Positions 14,489 through 21,992 of a stretch of 22,121 nt of DNA are shown here, piece by piece (the first letter of the stretch is position 1; each line of letters starts with the position of its first letter). The notes under the pieces were generated by a model, which was given only the letters and a program-made list of their open reading frames with translations, had not been told where the DNA came from and searched no databases. Origin of the DNA: Lachnospiraceae bacterium (GTDB lineage Bacteria > Bacillota_A > Clostridia > Lachnospirales > Lachnospiraceae); the NCBI GenBank assembly GCA_024699595.1, contig JAILPG010000108.1, positions 1 through 22,121 on the forward strand. Reading direction: 5' to 3'. The translations under genes and the position numbers were made by a program.

Positions 14489-14498
14489 AAGGGAAAAC

Positions 14499-15281
14499 AT
14501 GAGCGATTATATAAGGATAGCAGATCTTGCAAAACATCTGGGACTTTACAGGGGACAGAATCTTTATGTGACCTCCGATGTCAAGCAGCTCTTATATCTG
14601 ATGATGGAGAATAATGACGATACCGATCTGAATATCCTGATAGACGGAATGATGGACATTATAGGGCCTGAGGGAAGCCTTGTGTTTCCGACCTTTAACT
14701 GGTCCTTCTGCAAAGGGATAGCCTATGATCATTACAGCACTCCCTGTAAGACGGGAACGCTCGGAAAGCTTGCCTTAAAGAGAGGGGATTTCGAGAGGAC
14801 AAAGCATCCGATATATTCTTTTGCCGTCTGGGGATACTGTGTGGAAGATATGCTAAAGATGGAGAACAAGAGCTCGTTTGGATATGATTCACCTTTTACC
14901 TATATGATCGAGCATGGCTTTGATAATCTGTTCATTGATAAGGATCTGGAACATTCCTTTGTATTCGTGCACTACGTGGAGGAGCAGAACGGGCCTGTGC
15001 CTTACAGATACCTAAAGGACTTTACCGCGGATTATACGGATAAGGACGGGGTAACCACAAAGAGGACCTATTCGATGAATGTAAGGGATCTTGATTTGGA
15101 TGTGCAAAACAGGATATATCCCTTTGAGCCCGAATTCATCGAAAAGGGAATAATGAAGAGATTCTACATAAACGGTCTGGAATTCAAGACCATTGATCTG
15201 AAGGCTTCTTATGATATCATTGCCGATGATGTAAAATACAATAAGAGCAGAAGGGTGTGCTCATACATAGGACAGGACTGA
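14499..15281 (+). CDS. AAC(3)-family acetyltransferase
   Basis: Encodes 260 residues of the aminoglycoside 3-N-acetyltransferase fold. Typical landmarks are the GPEGSLVFPTFNWSFC strand near the start, KTGTLGKLALKR, TKHPIYSFAVWG (His103, the HPxxSxAVxG pattern), the DSPFTYM segment and a late EHSFVFVHYVEEQNGVP-like region. Chromosomal members beside acyl carrier proteins and surface-sugar genes usually acylate amino sugars or carrier-bound amines rather than confer resistance. AGGAAGGG precedes the ATG. The gene opens a run of four closely packed genes (gaps of 16, 5 and 31 bases), the third an acyl carrier protein. The actual acceptor is unknown. Confidence 0.85.
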   Translation: MSDYIRIADLAKHLGLYRGQNLYVTSDVKQLLYLMMENNDDTDLNILIDGMMDIIGPEGSLVFPTFNWSFCKGIAYDHYSTPCKTGTLGKLALKRGDFERTKHPIYSFAVWGYCVEDMLKMENKSSFGYDSPFTYMIEHGFDNLFIDKDLEHSFVFVHYVEEQNGPVPYRYLKDFTADYTDKDGVTTKRTYSMNVRDLDLDVQNRIYPFEPEFIEKGIMKRFYINGLEFKTIDLKASYDIIADDVKYNKSRRVCSYIGQD

Positions 15282-15297
15282 GAAAGTGGAGAAAAAC

Positions 15298-16632
15298 ATG
15301 GATAAGGGAGCAGAATGCTGCATAAAAGAAGGAAAAGAGATGTATGATCTCTGTAAGGAGATCTTTCCCATATGCAGGAGCATAACAGGAAACGGTGTCA
15401 GACAGACCTTTGATATATTCAAGAAATACGTTGACAACCTTGAGCTTACCGAGGTAAGTACCGGTACGGAAGTGTTCGACTGGACGGTTCCAAAAGAGTG
15501 GAACATAGAAGAAGCTTATCTGGAGGATGAACAGAAAAACAGGATAGTGGACTTTAAGGACTTAAATCTCTATGTGGTAGGTTATTCCACTCCGGTCGAT
15601 GAGGTGATGGAGCTTGAAGAACTGCTTCCTCATATCTATTCACTGAAGGAACAGCCGGATGTTATTCCCTATGTTACTTCTTATTATAAAGAGAGATGGG
15701 GTTTCTGCATGACACAGAGGCAGAAGGATTCCTTAAAGCCCGGGAAGTATCATGCAGTCATAAAATCCTCTCTTTCAGAAGGGTCTTTAACCTACGGTGA
15801 GATGTATTTTAAAGGAAAGCTTGATAAAGAGATCTTTTTTTCAAGCTATATATGCCATCCCTCGATGGGCAACAACGAATGCTCCGGTCAGGCTCTTATG
15901 ATACAGCTTGCAAAACACATTGCCGCGATGCCTGAGAGAAAATACAGCTACAGGCTGATACTCGTGCCTGAGACCATAGGTGCGATAACGTATCTGAGCA
16001 GACATCTGGATGTTATGCAGAAAAACATAATCGCGGGCTTTAATCTGACCTGCGTGGGAGATGAAAGGGACTATTCAATAGTCCATTCAAGGTATGCTGA
16101 TACGCTTGCTGACAGGGTGCTTATGAACATATTAAAAAATGAGACCGGAGGCTTTACGGAGTATTCGTATCTTAAGAGAGGGTCCGATGAGAGGCAGTAT
16201 CAGGCACCGGGAGTGGATCTGCCGCTTGTATGCTTCTGCAGGTCCAAGTATCATGTATATCCCGAATATCATACCTCGGCGGATGATCTTTCTCTGATAT
16301 CACCGGAGGGTCTTGCGGGATCTTATTATGTCATGACAAAATGCATTGAGCTTCTGGAAAAAAATGATATCTTTAAGGTAACCTGTCTGTGTGAGCCACA
16401 GCTTGGAAAAAGAGGACTGGTACCCACGATGAGCAGCAAGGAAACGTATCAGGAAACTCTGGCACTCAAAGATATTCTCGGATATGCTGACGGTACCAAT
16501 GATCTGATAGAGTTAAGCGAGATCATTAAACAGCCGGTAAGCCTCATATGGCAGATCATGGAAAAACTCCTTGCGGCAGGTCTTGTTAAGAGGACGGCAA
16601 GGGAAAAGAGAAGAGAAAGGGACGGAGAATAA
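15298..16632 (+). CDS. DUF4910 aminopeptidase-like protein
   Basis: Encodes 444 residues. Recognisable are an N-terminal CKEIFPICRSITGNGVRQTF segment, an inserted region with YVTSYYKERWGFCMTQRQ, an M28-like peptidase core and a C-terminal winged-helix-like part (KRGLVPTMSS onward). Candidate metal ligands are His187 in YICHPSMGNNE, Glu in LVPETIGAI, and the His in YHTSADDLS. This family (DUF4910 with DUF2172) is frequent in polysaccharide and carrier-protein gene clusters, and its real substrate is not known; it may be a hydrolase or amidase. ATG 15298 has GGAG 6 bases upstream and is preferred over GTG 15286, which lacks a ribosome site. The gene sits between the AAC(3)-like gene and the carrier protein. 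Confidence 0.85.
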   Translation: MDKGAECCIKEGKEMYDLCKEIFPICRSITGNGVRQTFDIFKKYVDNLELTEVSTGTEVFDWTVPKEWNIEEAYLEDEQKNRIVDFKDLNLYVVGYSTPVDEVMELEELLPHIYSLKEQPDVIPYVTSYYKERWGFCMTQRQKDSLKPGKYHAVIKSSLSEGSLTYGEMYFKGKLDKEIFFSSYICHPSMGNNECSGQALMIQLAKHIAAMPERKYSYRLILVPETIGAITYLSRHLDVMQKNIIAGFNLTCVGDERDYSIVHSRYADTLADRVLMNILKNETGGFTEYSYLKRGSDERQYQAPGVDLPLVCFCRSKYHVYPEYHTSADDLSLISPEGLAGSYYVMTKCIELLEKNDIFKVTCLCEPQLGKRGLVPTMSSKETYQETLALKDILGYADGTNDLIELSEIIKQPVSLIWQIMEKLLAAGLVKRTAREKRRERDGE

Positions 16633-16637
16633 TATAT

Positions 16638-16886
16638 ATGTCAAGAGACGAGGTTATGGAAAAGGTTACTTCTATATTCAGGGAAGTATTTGATGATGAG
16701 ACTCTGGTGATCACGGACAGCACCAATTCAAATGATATAGAAGACTGGGACTCCTTTGAGCACATCTCGCTCATTGTGTCGATGGAAAAGGAGTTCTCGC
16801 TAAAGTTTGACGTAAAGCAGGTAAACACACTTGAGAACGTAGGTGAGATGATAGACCTGATCCTTAAGCTGTTAAGTGAAAAGTGA
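16638..16886 (+). CDS. Acyl carrier protein
   Basis: Encodes 82 residues, mostly helical and acidic. The phosphopantetheine attachment serine is Ser39 in DWDSFEHI, where the usual DSL is DSF, as in many carrier proteins of small specialised clusters rather than the fatty acid synthase AcpP. It starts 5 bases after the DUF4910 gene; a weak GGAGAA ribosome site is inside that gene's end. Its partners here (an acetyltransferase, an aminopeptidase-like protein, a MaoC hydratase) suggest it holds a short acyl or aminoacyl intermediate. No adenylating enzyme, FkbH-type protein or ketosynthase is adjacent, so the loading enzyme must be elsewhere, perhaps encoded by another locus. Confidence 0.92.
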   Translation: MSRDEVMEKVTSIFREVFDDETLVITDSTNSNDIEDWDSFEHISLIVSMEKEFSLKFDVKQVNTLENVGEMIDLILKLLSEK

Positions 16887-16917
16887 TGAGATCTGATCAT
16901 TTATGAAGGAAAGAGCC

Positions 16918-17349
16918 ATGAACGATCATTCTTATGAAAATTTGGAAATAGGACATCAGGAAAGCTTTGAGGTAAATGTGACCGAAAAGGACATGGATGC
17001 TTTTTACGGCATAACGGGAGATTCGAATCCTCTTCACAATGACAGTGAATATGCTGCTTCAAGAGGTTTTGGATCAAGAGTTGTGTACGGGATGTTAACG
17101 GCATCCTATTTAAGTACTCTTGCAGGTGTCTATCTGCCCGGCAGGAGGAGTCTCATACACAGCGTCTCCACCAAGTTCATAAAACCTGTTTTCATAGGCG
17201 ACAGGCTGACTGTTGAAGGCAAAGTGTCCGATAAAAACGACACTTTTAAGCTTATCACCGTAAAGGTGATCATAAAGAACCAGGACAATGAGAAGGTAAT
17301 AAAGGGTGAAATGACAATTCAGGTATTGGAGGACAAGGAAAATGAGTGA
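16918..17349 (+). CDS. MaoC-family (R)-hydratase
   Basis: Encodes 143 residues with the hot-dog fold. The hydratase motif YGITGDSNPLHND supplies the catalytic Asp35 and His40, followed by ASRGFGSRVVYGMLTASYLS, as in (R)-specific enoyl-CoA or enoyl-ACP hydratases. ATG 16918 is chosen because AAGGA lies 7 bases upstream; the ATG at 16903 in the same frame has no ribosome site. It follows the acyl carrier protein by 31 bases, so it likely acts on that carrier's enoyl or hydroxyacyl group. Its stop overlaps the start of the sirtuin gene by 8 bases. Confidence 0.9.
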   Translation: MNDHSYENLEIGHQESFEVNVTEKDMDAFYGITGDSNPLHNDSEYAASRGFGSRVVYGMLTASYLSTLAGVYLPGRRSLIHSVSTKFIKPVFIGDRLTVEGKVSDKNDTFKLITVKVIIKNQDNEKVIKGEMTIQVLEDKENE

Positions 17350-18082
17350 TGTTACAGCATTAAAAAATGAGATCGAAAAACTGCAGGAATGGATCACGGC
17401 AAGCGACAACATAGTGTTCTTCGGAGGAGCCGGTGTTTCAACGGAAAGCGGTATCCCGGATTTCAGGAGCGTGGACGGGCTTTATAACCAGAAGTATGAT
17501 TATCCGCCCGAGACGATATTAAGCCACACCTTCTATGTTACCAAGACTGCTGAGTTTTACAGATTTTATAAGGATAAGCTGATCTGTACGGATGCAAAGC
17601 CCAACAAGGCTCATCTAAAGCTTGCCGAGCTTGAGAAGGCAGGAAAGCTTAAGGCCGTCATCACGCAGAACATTGACGGACTGCATCAGGCAGCAGGCTC
17701 AAAAGAGGTAATGGAGCTTCACGGAAGCACCCTTAGAAATTACTGCGAAAGATGCGGAAAGTTTTATGACATCAACTATATAATGGAAAGTGAAGGGGTT
17801 CCGAGATGCAGCTGCGGAGGTCCGATAAAACCCGACGTTGTACTGTATGAAGAGGGTCTTGACGGCAATGTGATGAGCAAATCGATAAGATATATCTCGG
17901 ATGCAGACATGCTGATCATAGGAGGGACTTCATTAAACGTATATCCCGCGGCGGGACTTATCGACTATTACAGAGGACACAAGCTTGTACTCATTAACAA
18001 GTCATCCACTCCGATGGACAGAAGGGCCGATCTGCTGATCCAGGGAAGCATAGGAGAGGTACTTGGCAGCATAACCTGTTAG
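17342..18082 (+). CDS. cobB: NAD-dependent protein deacylase, sirtuin family
   Basis: Encodes 246 residues, the bacterial Sir2 length. All sirtuin motifs are intact: GGAGVSTESGIPDFRS (residues 28-43), TQNIDGLHQAAG, catalytic His127 in MELHGS, four zinc cysteines (C135, C138, C156, C158) and GGTSLNVYPAAGL. It removes acetyl or longer acyl groups from lysine, using NAD. The last two cysteines are only one residue apart (CSC), closer than in most family members. It overlaps the MaoC gene by 8 bases, so it is co-translated with the carrier-protein cluster; whether it deacylates proteins modified by that pathway or is only a passenger is open. The symbol is by family. Confidence 0.93.
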   Translation: MSDVTALKNEIEKLQEWITASDNIVFFGGAGVSTESGIPDFRSVDGLYNQKYDYPPETILSHTFYVTKTAEFYRFYKDKLICTDAKPNKAHLKLAELEKAGKLKAVITQNIDGLHQAAGSKEVMELHGSTLRNYCERCGKFYDINYIMESEGVPRCSCGGPIKPDVVLYEEGLDGNVMSKSIRYISDADMLIIGGTSLNVYPAAGLIDYYRGHKLVLINKSSTPMDRRADLLIQGSIGEVLGSITC

Positions 18083-18105
18083 GGAACTCTGATCAAAGCG
18101 TTTCC
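18083..18105 (+). repeat. Palindromic short repeat, copy 3
   Basis: GGAACTC, TGATCAAA, GCGTTTCC, then TTAGAT. The right half plus flank match the reverse complement of copy 1 at all but one position over about 23 bases. It lies right after the sirtuin stop codon. Confidence 0.65.
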
Positions 18106-18144
18106 TTAGATCTGTCCGGATTTTTGGCTGCGTGCAATTTTTTC

Positions 18145-18173
18145 TTGCTAAACCGGAATATCTGTGTTATTAT
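18145..18173 (+). promoter_or_regulatory. Promoter of rpsF-ssb-rpsR
   Basis: TTGCTA (18145-18150), exactly 17 bases, TATTAT (18168-18173). Predicted transcription start about 18180, giving a leader of nearly 90 bases. Confidence 0.65.
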
Positions 18174-18197
18174 AAGTGCTCGTGATATATTTGATTT

Positions 18198-18243
18198 ACA
18201 GCCCTTACAGGCTGTATCCTTGCTCCGGATGCGTTCCGGGGCT
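18198..18243 (+). ncRNA. Candidate rpsF leader (S6:S18 binding RNA)
   Basis: Outer stem AGCCC (18200-18204) with GGGCT (18239-18243), inner stem TGTATCC with GGATGCG (18213-18219/18227-18233), and an unpaired TTCCG just before the outer 3' strand. A CCG in a bulge beside the outer stem is the hallmark of the S6:S18 autoregulatory leader. A competing hairpin TACAGCC/GGCTGTA (18197-18216) is also possible. I folded this by eye only. Confidence 0.45.
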
Positions 18244-18267
18244 ATTAATCCAAAAGGAGGTACCGGC

Positions 18268-18558
18268 ATGAGCAAATACGAATTATGTGTTGTTCTAAAT
18301 GCTAATATCGAAGACGATGAAAGACAAGCGGCACTCGAAAAGGTGAAGGAACAGATCACCCGTTTCGGTGGCACGGTCACAGACGTTGAGGAATGGGGAA
18401 AGAAGAAGTTTGCTTTCGAAGTTCAGAAGATGAAAGAAGGCTACTATTACTTTATCCGTTTTGATGCTGAGACCACTGCACCTGTCGAGATCGAGAACAG
18501 GGTCCGCATTATGGAAAACGTCGTAAGATATCTGTGTGTTAAACAGAATGAGGCGTAA
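18268..18558 (+). CDS. rpsF: 30S ribosomal protein S6
   Basis: Encodes 96 residues, the standard length. It begins MSKYELCVVLNANIEDDERQAALEKVKEQI and has the conserved core GGTVTDVEEWGKKKFAFEVQKMKEGYYYFIRFD and the C-terminal RVRIMENVVRYLCVK. S6 forms a dimer with S18 on the 16S platform. AAGGAGG at 18254-18260 is 7 bases before ATG 18268; an open frame further upstream overlaps the promoter and leader. First gene of the rpsF-ssb-rpsR operon, and the leader at 18198-18243 may let the S6:S18 complex repress its own operon. Confidence 0.97.
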   Translation: MSKYELCVVLNANIEDDERQAALEKVKEQITRFGGTVTDVEEWGKKKFAFEVQKMKEGYYYFIRFDAETTAPVEIENRVRIMENVVRYLCVKQNEA

Positions 18559-18573
18559 TAGAAAGAGAGTAAT

Positions 18574-19023
18574 ATGAATAAAGTAATCTTAATGGGAAGA
18601 CTTACAAAAGACCCCGAAACCAGATATTCATCAGGTGATAACCAGATGGCGATAGCAAGATACACGTTGGCGGTAGACAGAAGGTTTAACAAAAACGGCA
18701 GTGACCAGACAGCTGATTTCATTAACTGTGTTGCCTTTGGAAAGTCAGGAGAGTTCGCAGAGAAGTATTTCCGCAAGGGAATGAAGATCGCGATCACCGG
18801 AAGGATACAGACCGGAAGCTATACCAACAAGGAGGGACAGAAGGTATATACAACTGATGTTGTTGTTGAAGATCAGGAGTTTGCCGAGTCCAAGAATGCT
18901 TCTTCACAGAATACCGGATTTACAAGCATTCCGGAATCAAACGAGAGCGCAGGAAGTGCTGACTTAAGCGAGGACTTCATGAATGCTCCGGACGGGATCG
19001 ACGAAGAGCTTCCTTTCAACTAA
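18574..19023 (+). CDS. ssb: Single-stranded DNA-binding protein
   Basis: Encodes 149 residues. The N-terminal OB fold is typical: MNKVILMGRLTKDPETRYSS, then ARYTLAVDRRF, DFINCVAFGKSGEFAEKYFRKGMKIAITGRIQT and YTTDVVVEDQEF. A flexible linker follows, and the acidic tip ends EELPFN, the form of the tail that recruits replication and repair partners, with one extra residue after the usual PF. It lies 15 bases after rpsF with an AAGAGAG ribosome site and before rpsR, the standard order in Firmicutes, so its level is tied to ribosome synthesis. Confidence 0.97.
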   Translation: MNKVILMGRLTKDPETRYSSGDNQMAIARYTLAVDRRFNKNGSDQTADFINCVAFGKSGEFAEKYFRKGMKIAITGRIQTGSYTNKEGQKVYTTDVVVEDQEFAESKNASSQNTGFTSIPESNESAGSADLSEDFMNAPDGIDEELPFN

Positions 19024-19046
19024 TTCGTTAACAGGAGGAAATACAA

Positions 19047-19322
19047 ATGGCTTACAATAAACCACAGGGTGACAGTGACAGAGCTGATTCTCCGATGAAG
19101 AGAAGAGGCGGAATGCGCAGAAGAAAAAAAGTATGTGTATTCTGTGGAAAAGAAAAGAACATAGATTATAAGGACGTTGCACTCTTAAGGAAGTATGTTT
19201 CCGAGAGAGGAAAGATCCTTCCCAGAAGGATAACAGGCAACTGCGCAAAGCATCAGAGAGAGCTTACGGTAGCTATAAAGAGAGCACGCCACGTTGCACT
19301 GATGCCTTATACTCAGGAATAA
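19047..19322 (+). CDS. rpsR: 30S ribosomal protein S18
   Basis: Encodes 91 residues, with a basic disordered N-terminus ([12 protein letters not shown]) and the S18 core [50 protein letters not shown]. It has three cysteines: two in VCVFCG and one in NCAKHQ, which with the adjacent His can bind zinc; this is the cysteine-containing form of S18. An AGGAGG ribosome site precedes it. It ends the rpsF operon, and a strong bidirectional terminator follows 24 bases later. Confidence 0.97.
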   Translation: MAYNKPQGDSDRADSPMKRRGGMRRRKKVCVFCGKEKNIDYKDVALLRKYVSERGKILPRRITGNCAKHQRELTVAIKRARHVALMPYTQE

Positions 19323-19345
19323 AACGGATCTTTACCGTTATCTGA

Positions 19346-19374
19346 AAAACAGCCATCATCATGATGGCTGTTTT
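19346..19374. terminator. Bidirectional terminator between rpsR and the lacI-type gene
   Basis: AAAACAGCCATCA (19346-19358) and TGATGGCTGTTTT (19362-19374) are perfectly complementary over 13 bp around a TCA loop, with T runs on both strands. It serves the convergent genes on either side. Confidence 0.9.
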
Positions 19375-19385
19375 CATTTGAACGT

Positions 19386-20384
19386 TCATTTTGTGCTTCC
19401 CTTCAGGATTATCTCATAGTCATTTATGACCTCGCTTGTCACCGTCTTTCCGTCGATCATGTCAAGGAGGGAACCTGCTGCTCTTTCACCGAGTATCAGG
19501 TCATTGAAATTAGCGGCTGTTACGGGAGGATCGAAATTCGACAAAAGCTTGCTGTCATAAAAGGAAGCCACCCGTATATCCGCGGGAACGGCTATCCTTC
19601 TTTCCTTGCAGCTTCTCATGAGCATTGAACTTATCATGTCGTCCATGCACATCACGCAGTTTACCCCGAGTTTTATATAACGGTCCAGAATATCGGATAC
19701 CTTTCTTTCGGTGTCCACAGAGAAGGCTATGAACCTTTCGTCAGGCTTCAGTCCGGCCTTTTTCAAACCGGCCAGATAGCCCTTATACCTCTGCTTGGTA
19801 ATGAAATGATTGGGATTTCCGCCCAAAAGCGCGATCTTATCGGTTTTCTTCATGGCGATAATGCCTGTGAGTTCCCTGCAGGCTTCAAAGTTGTTGTTGT
19901 CCACAGTGATCACCCTGCTGTCATCACTGTATCCGATGGCTACAAAAGGAAAATCCTTTGACAGAAGATAGTCGGCTGCCGGATCCTCTACAAGGGTTCT
20001 TGTCAGTATCACACCGTCGGCCTTGCGGTTTTCCACTATGCGCTTTAACTCGCCTATATCATTCCCCTTTGTCATGCATATGAGGATGTCCGTATCATGT
20101 ACCGAGGTTACCTTGCTGATACCGACAACACATCTCTGAAAGAAGGGCAGATCCAGATAGTCATAATCCGCCGGCCATACAACTGCGATATTATAGGTTT
20201 TGTTCTCCGCAAGCCCTTTCGCATTGGGATTTGGCCTGTAATTGTTTTCCTTTATGAATTCAAGAACCTTCGCTCTTGTCTTATCGCTTATCCTTCCCTT
20301 TCCGGAGATAGCGCGGGAAACCGTCGTCTTTGAAATATTAAGGGCGTTTGCCACATCATCTATGGTGATCTTTTTTTTATCCAT
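19386..20384 (-). CDS. LacI-family transcriptional regulator
   Basis: Encodes 332 residues. The N-terminal helix-turn-helix and hinge are clear: ITIDDVANALNISKTTVSRAISGKGRISDKTRAKVLEFIKENNYRPN (about residues 5-53), with the hinge helix LAEN instead of the more usual LARS. A periplasmic-binding-protein-like sensor domain follows (NIAVVWPADYDYLDLPFFQRC, DGVILTR, VNCVMCMDDMISSMLM). It is divergent from a sugar ABC transporter operon and most likely represses it until a sugar or glycoside binds. An AAAGGAAA ribosome site is 6 bases before the ATG. The inducing sugar cannot be read from sequence. Confidence 0.95.
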   Translation of the reverse strand: MDKKKITIDDVANALNISKTTVSRAISGKGRISDKTRAKVLEFIKENNYRPNPNAKGLAENKTYNIAVVWPADYDYLDLPFFQRCVVGISKVTSVHDTDILICMTKGNDIGELKRIVENRKADGVILTRTLVEDPAADYLLSKDFPFVAIGYSDDSRVITVDNNNFEACRELTGIIAMKKTDKIALLGGNPNHFITKQRYKGYLAGLKKAGLKPDERFIAFSVDTERKVSDILDRYIKLGVNCVMCMDDMISSMLMRSCKERRIAVPADIRVASFYDSKLLSNFDPPVTAANFNDLILGERAAGSLLDMIDGKTVTSEVINDYEIILKGSTK

Positions 20385-20406
20385 ACAGACTTTCCTTTCG
20401 TCTGAA

Positions 20407-20436
20407 ATGTTACCATTTTTTTGCTGTAAATTTCAA
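20407..20436 (-). promoter_or_regulatory. Possible promoter of the lacI-type gene
   Basis: On the minus strand, TTGAAA (20436-20431), 18 bases, TAACAT (20412-20407). The leader would be very short. Confidence 0.4.
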
Positions 20437-20491
20437 GGGGATTGTGCATTTAGTACAAATTTGCACGATCAGATTTATAAAATTATACAAA

Positions 20492-20520
20492 TTGACAAAA
20501 ACACCGGTTCAGAATAGAAT
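20492..20520 (+). promoter_or_regulatory. Promoter of the sugar ABC transporter operon
   Basis: TTGACA (20492-20497), exactly 17 bases, TAGAAT (20515-20520), near consensus. The spacer contains ACCGGT. Confidence 0.8.
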
Positions 20521-20529
20521 GTAGTTAGA

Positions 20530-20541
20530 GCAACCGATTGC
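20530..20541. promoter_or_regulatory. LacI-type operator
   Basis: GCAACCGATTGC is a 12-base palindrome (GCAAnCGnTTGC) with the central CG typical of LacI-family operators. It lies about 10 bases after the -10 box, covering the early transcribed region, the classical place to block transcription. Confidence 0.65.
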
Positions 20542-20597
20542 GCATCAGATAATACGGCGCTTTTGTGATAAAAATGTTCATTAAAGGAGGTTTGAAA

Positions 20598-21959
20598 ATG
20601 AAAAAGAAACTTGTAAGTATCGTGCTTTCAGTCGCTATGATGTCCGCACTTCTGGCAGGCTGCGGCGGCGCAGGAGCTGTAACGGGGAGCAATGATGCCG
20701 CCAATCCTTCGGCGGATGAAACCGAAACAAACGCAAACGCAACCGATTCCGCATCATCGGGAGACAGCACACTCACCGTATGGACATGGGATCCGAATTT
20801 CAACATTTATTCACTTAAGGAAGCAGAAAAAATCTATCAGAAGGAAAATCCGGATTTCAAGCTTGAGATCGTTGAGACACCATGGGAAGATATGCAGACC
20901 AATCTCGGAACGATACTGGGATCAAATAATCTGGCTCAGCTTCCTGACATTCTGTTAATGCAGGATTTCGCTTTCCAGAAATATGCCATAACATATCCCG
21001 ATATGTTTACGGATCTTACAAACTCAGGCATAGATTTCTCACAGTTTGGTGCCGGAAAACTTGCGGAATCCGTAGTAGACGGCAAGAACCTGGGCGTTCC
21101 TTTTGATGCCGGTACGGAGGTTGCATGCTACAGAACCGATATCCTCGATCAGGCAGGATATTCCATAAAAGATCTTACAGATATAGACTGGGACAAGTTT
21201 ATCGAGATCGGACTTGATGTTAAGGAAAAGACCGGATATTCACTGTTCTCAACACAGGCCGGAAGCGCAGATTTTATCATGCAGTTGGTACAGTCTGCAG
21301 GAGGAAAGATCTGGAATGATGACGGAACACCCTATTTTGTCGGAAATGAAATCCTGATAAAGAGCCTTGAAACATATAAGGCGCTCTTTGATTCGGGCGT
21401 AATGGCTACAGGCAACAGCTGGGATGAGTACATAGCCACCTTCACAAGCGGAAAGACACTTGGAACGATAAACGGATGCTGGATAATCGCATCGGTACAG
21501 GCTGACGAAACGCAGTCGGGACTCTGGAGTCTTACCAATATGCCCAAGCTTGCCGGCATAGACAGTGCAACCAATTATTCAAACCAGGGCGGTTCAACAT
21601 GGGTTGTTACCTCCAACTGCAAAAATGTAGAACTTGCAAGCGATTTCTTCGCTAAGACTTTTGCAGGCAGCAACGAGCTTTATGATACCATCCTTCCCGG
21701 ATGTGCAGCTATTTCCTGCTGGTCACCCGCAGCTTCTTCAAGCGTATACGAAGAGCCTATAGAGTTCTTTGGCGGACAGGCTATCTACACTGATATCGCT
21801 GAGTTCGGAACAAAGGTTCCCGGATTTGACAGAGGCGTATACTTCACAGAGGCCAATTCGGCAATCTCAAATGTTGCAACAAATATAGTAAACGGTGCAA
21901 ACCTTGAAGACGAGCTTAAGGCAGCCGAAGAGACCGTAAACTTCAATATGGGAAATTAA
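20598..21959 (+). CDS. ABC transporter sugar-binding lipoprotein
   Basis: Encodes 453 residues. Signal peptide with lipobox LLAGC (Cys22), a Ser/Thr/Asn/Glu-rich linker (about 25-60), then a family 1 extracellular solute-binding domain from LTVWTWDPNFNIYSLKEAEK to the C-terminus. The order of strands and the late WVVTSNCKNVELASDFFAKTF are typical of oligosaccharide-binding proteins of CUT1 transporters. It is anchored to the outer face of the membrane. AAAGGAGG is 7 bases before ATG 20598. It follows a near-consensus promoter and a LacI-type operator, and is followed by the permease. Sugar specificity is not predictable; aromatic residues (W, Y, F) near the N-terminus suit sugar stacking. Confidence 0.94.
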   Translation: MKKKLVSIVLSVAMMSALLAGCGGAGAVTGSNDAANPSADETETNANATDSASSGDSTLTVWTWDPNFNIYSLKEAEKIYQKENPDFKLEIVETPWEDMQTNLGTILGSNNLAQLPDILLMQDFAFQKYAITYPDMFTDLTNSGIDFSQFGAGKLAESVVDGKNLGVPFDAGTEVACYRTDILDQAGYSIKDLTDIDWDKFIEIGLDVKEKTGYSLFSTQAGSADFIMQLVQSAGGKIWNDDGTPYFVGNEILIKSLETYKALFDSGVMATGNSWDEYIATFTSGKTLGTINGCWIIASVQADETQSGLWSLTNMPKLAGIDSATNYSNQGGSTWVVTSNCKNVELASDFFAKTFAGSNELYDTILPGCAAISCWSPAASSSVYEEPIEFFGGQAIYTDIAEFGTKVPGFDRGVYFTEANSAISNVATNIVNGANLEDELKAAEETVNFNMGN

Positions 21960-21992
21960 TATAATTCATAAAAAGGCTTAACGGCAAAACAG

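Noticed and set aside
14360..14614. Open frame across the plsY-acetyltransferase gap
   Set aside because: It reads through the terminator hairpin and overlaps two well-supported genes; no ribosome site.
14499..15281. AAC(3) match read as an aminoglycoside resistance gene
   Set aside because: The gene is embedded in a chromosomal carrier-protein cluster with no mobile element, and the fold is shared by many biosynthetic acyltransferases.
20444..20466. GTGCA...TGCAC inverted repeat as a second LacI operator
   Set aside because: Only the outer five bases pair, with a 13-base centre lacking symmetry; it could arise by chance in AT-rich DNA.
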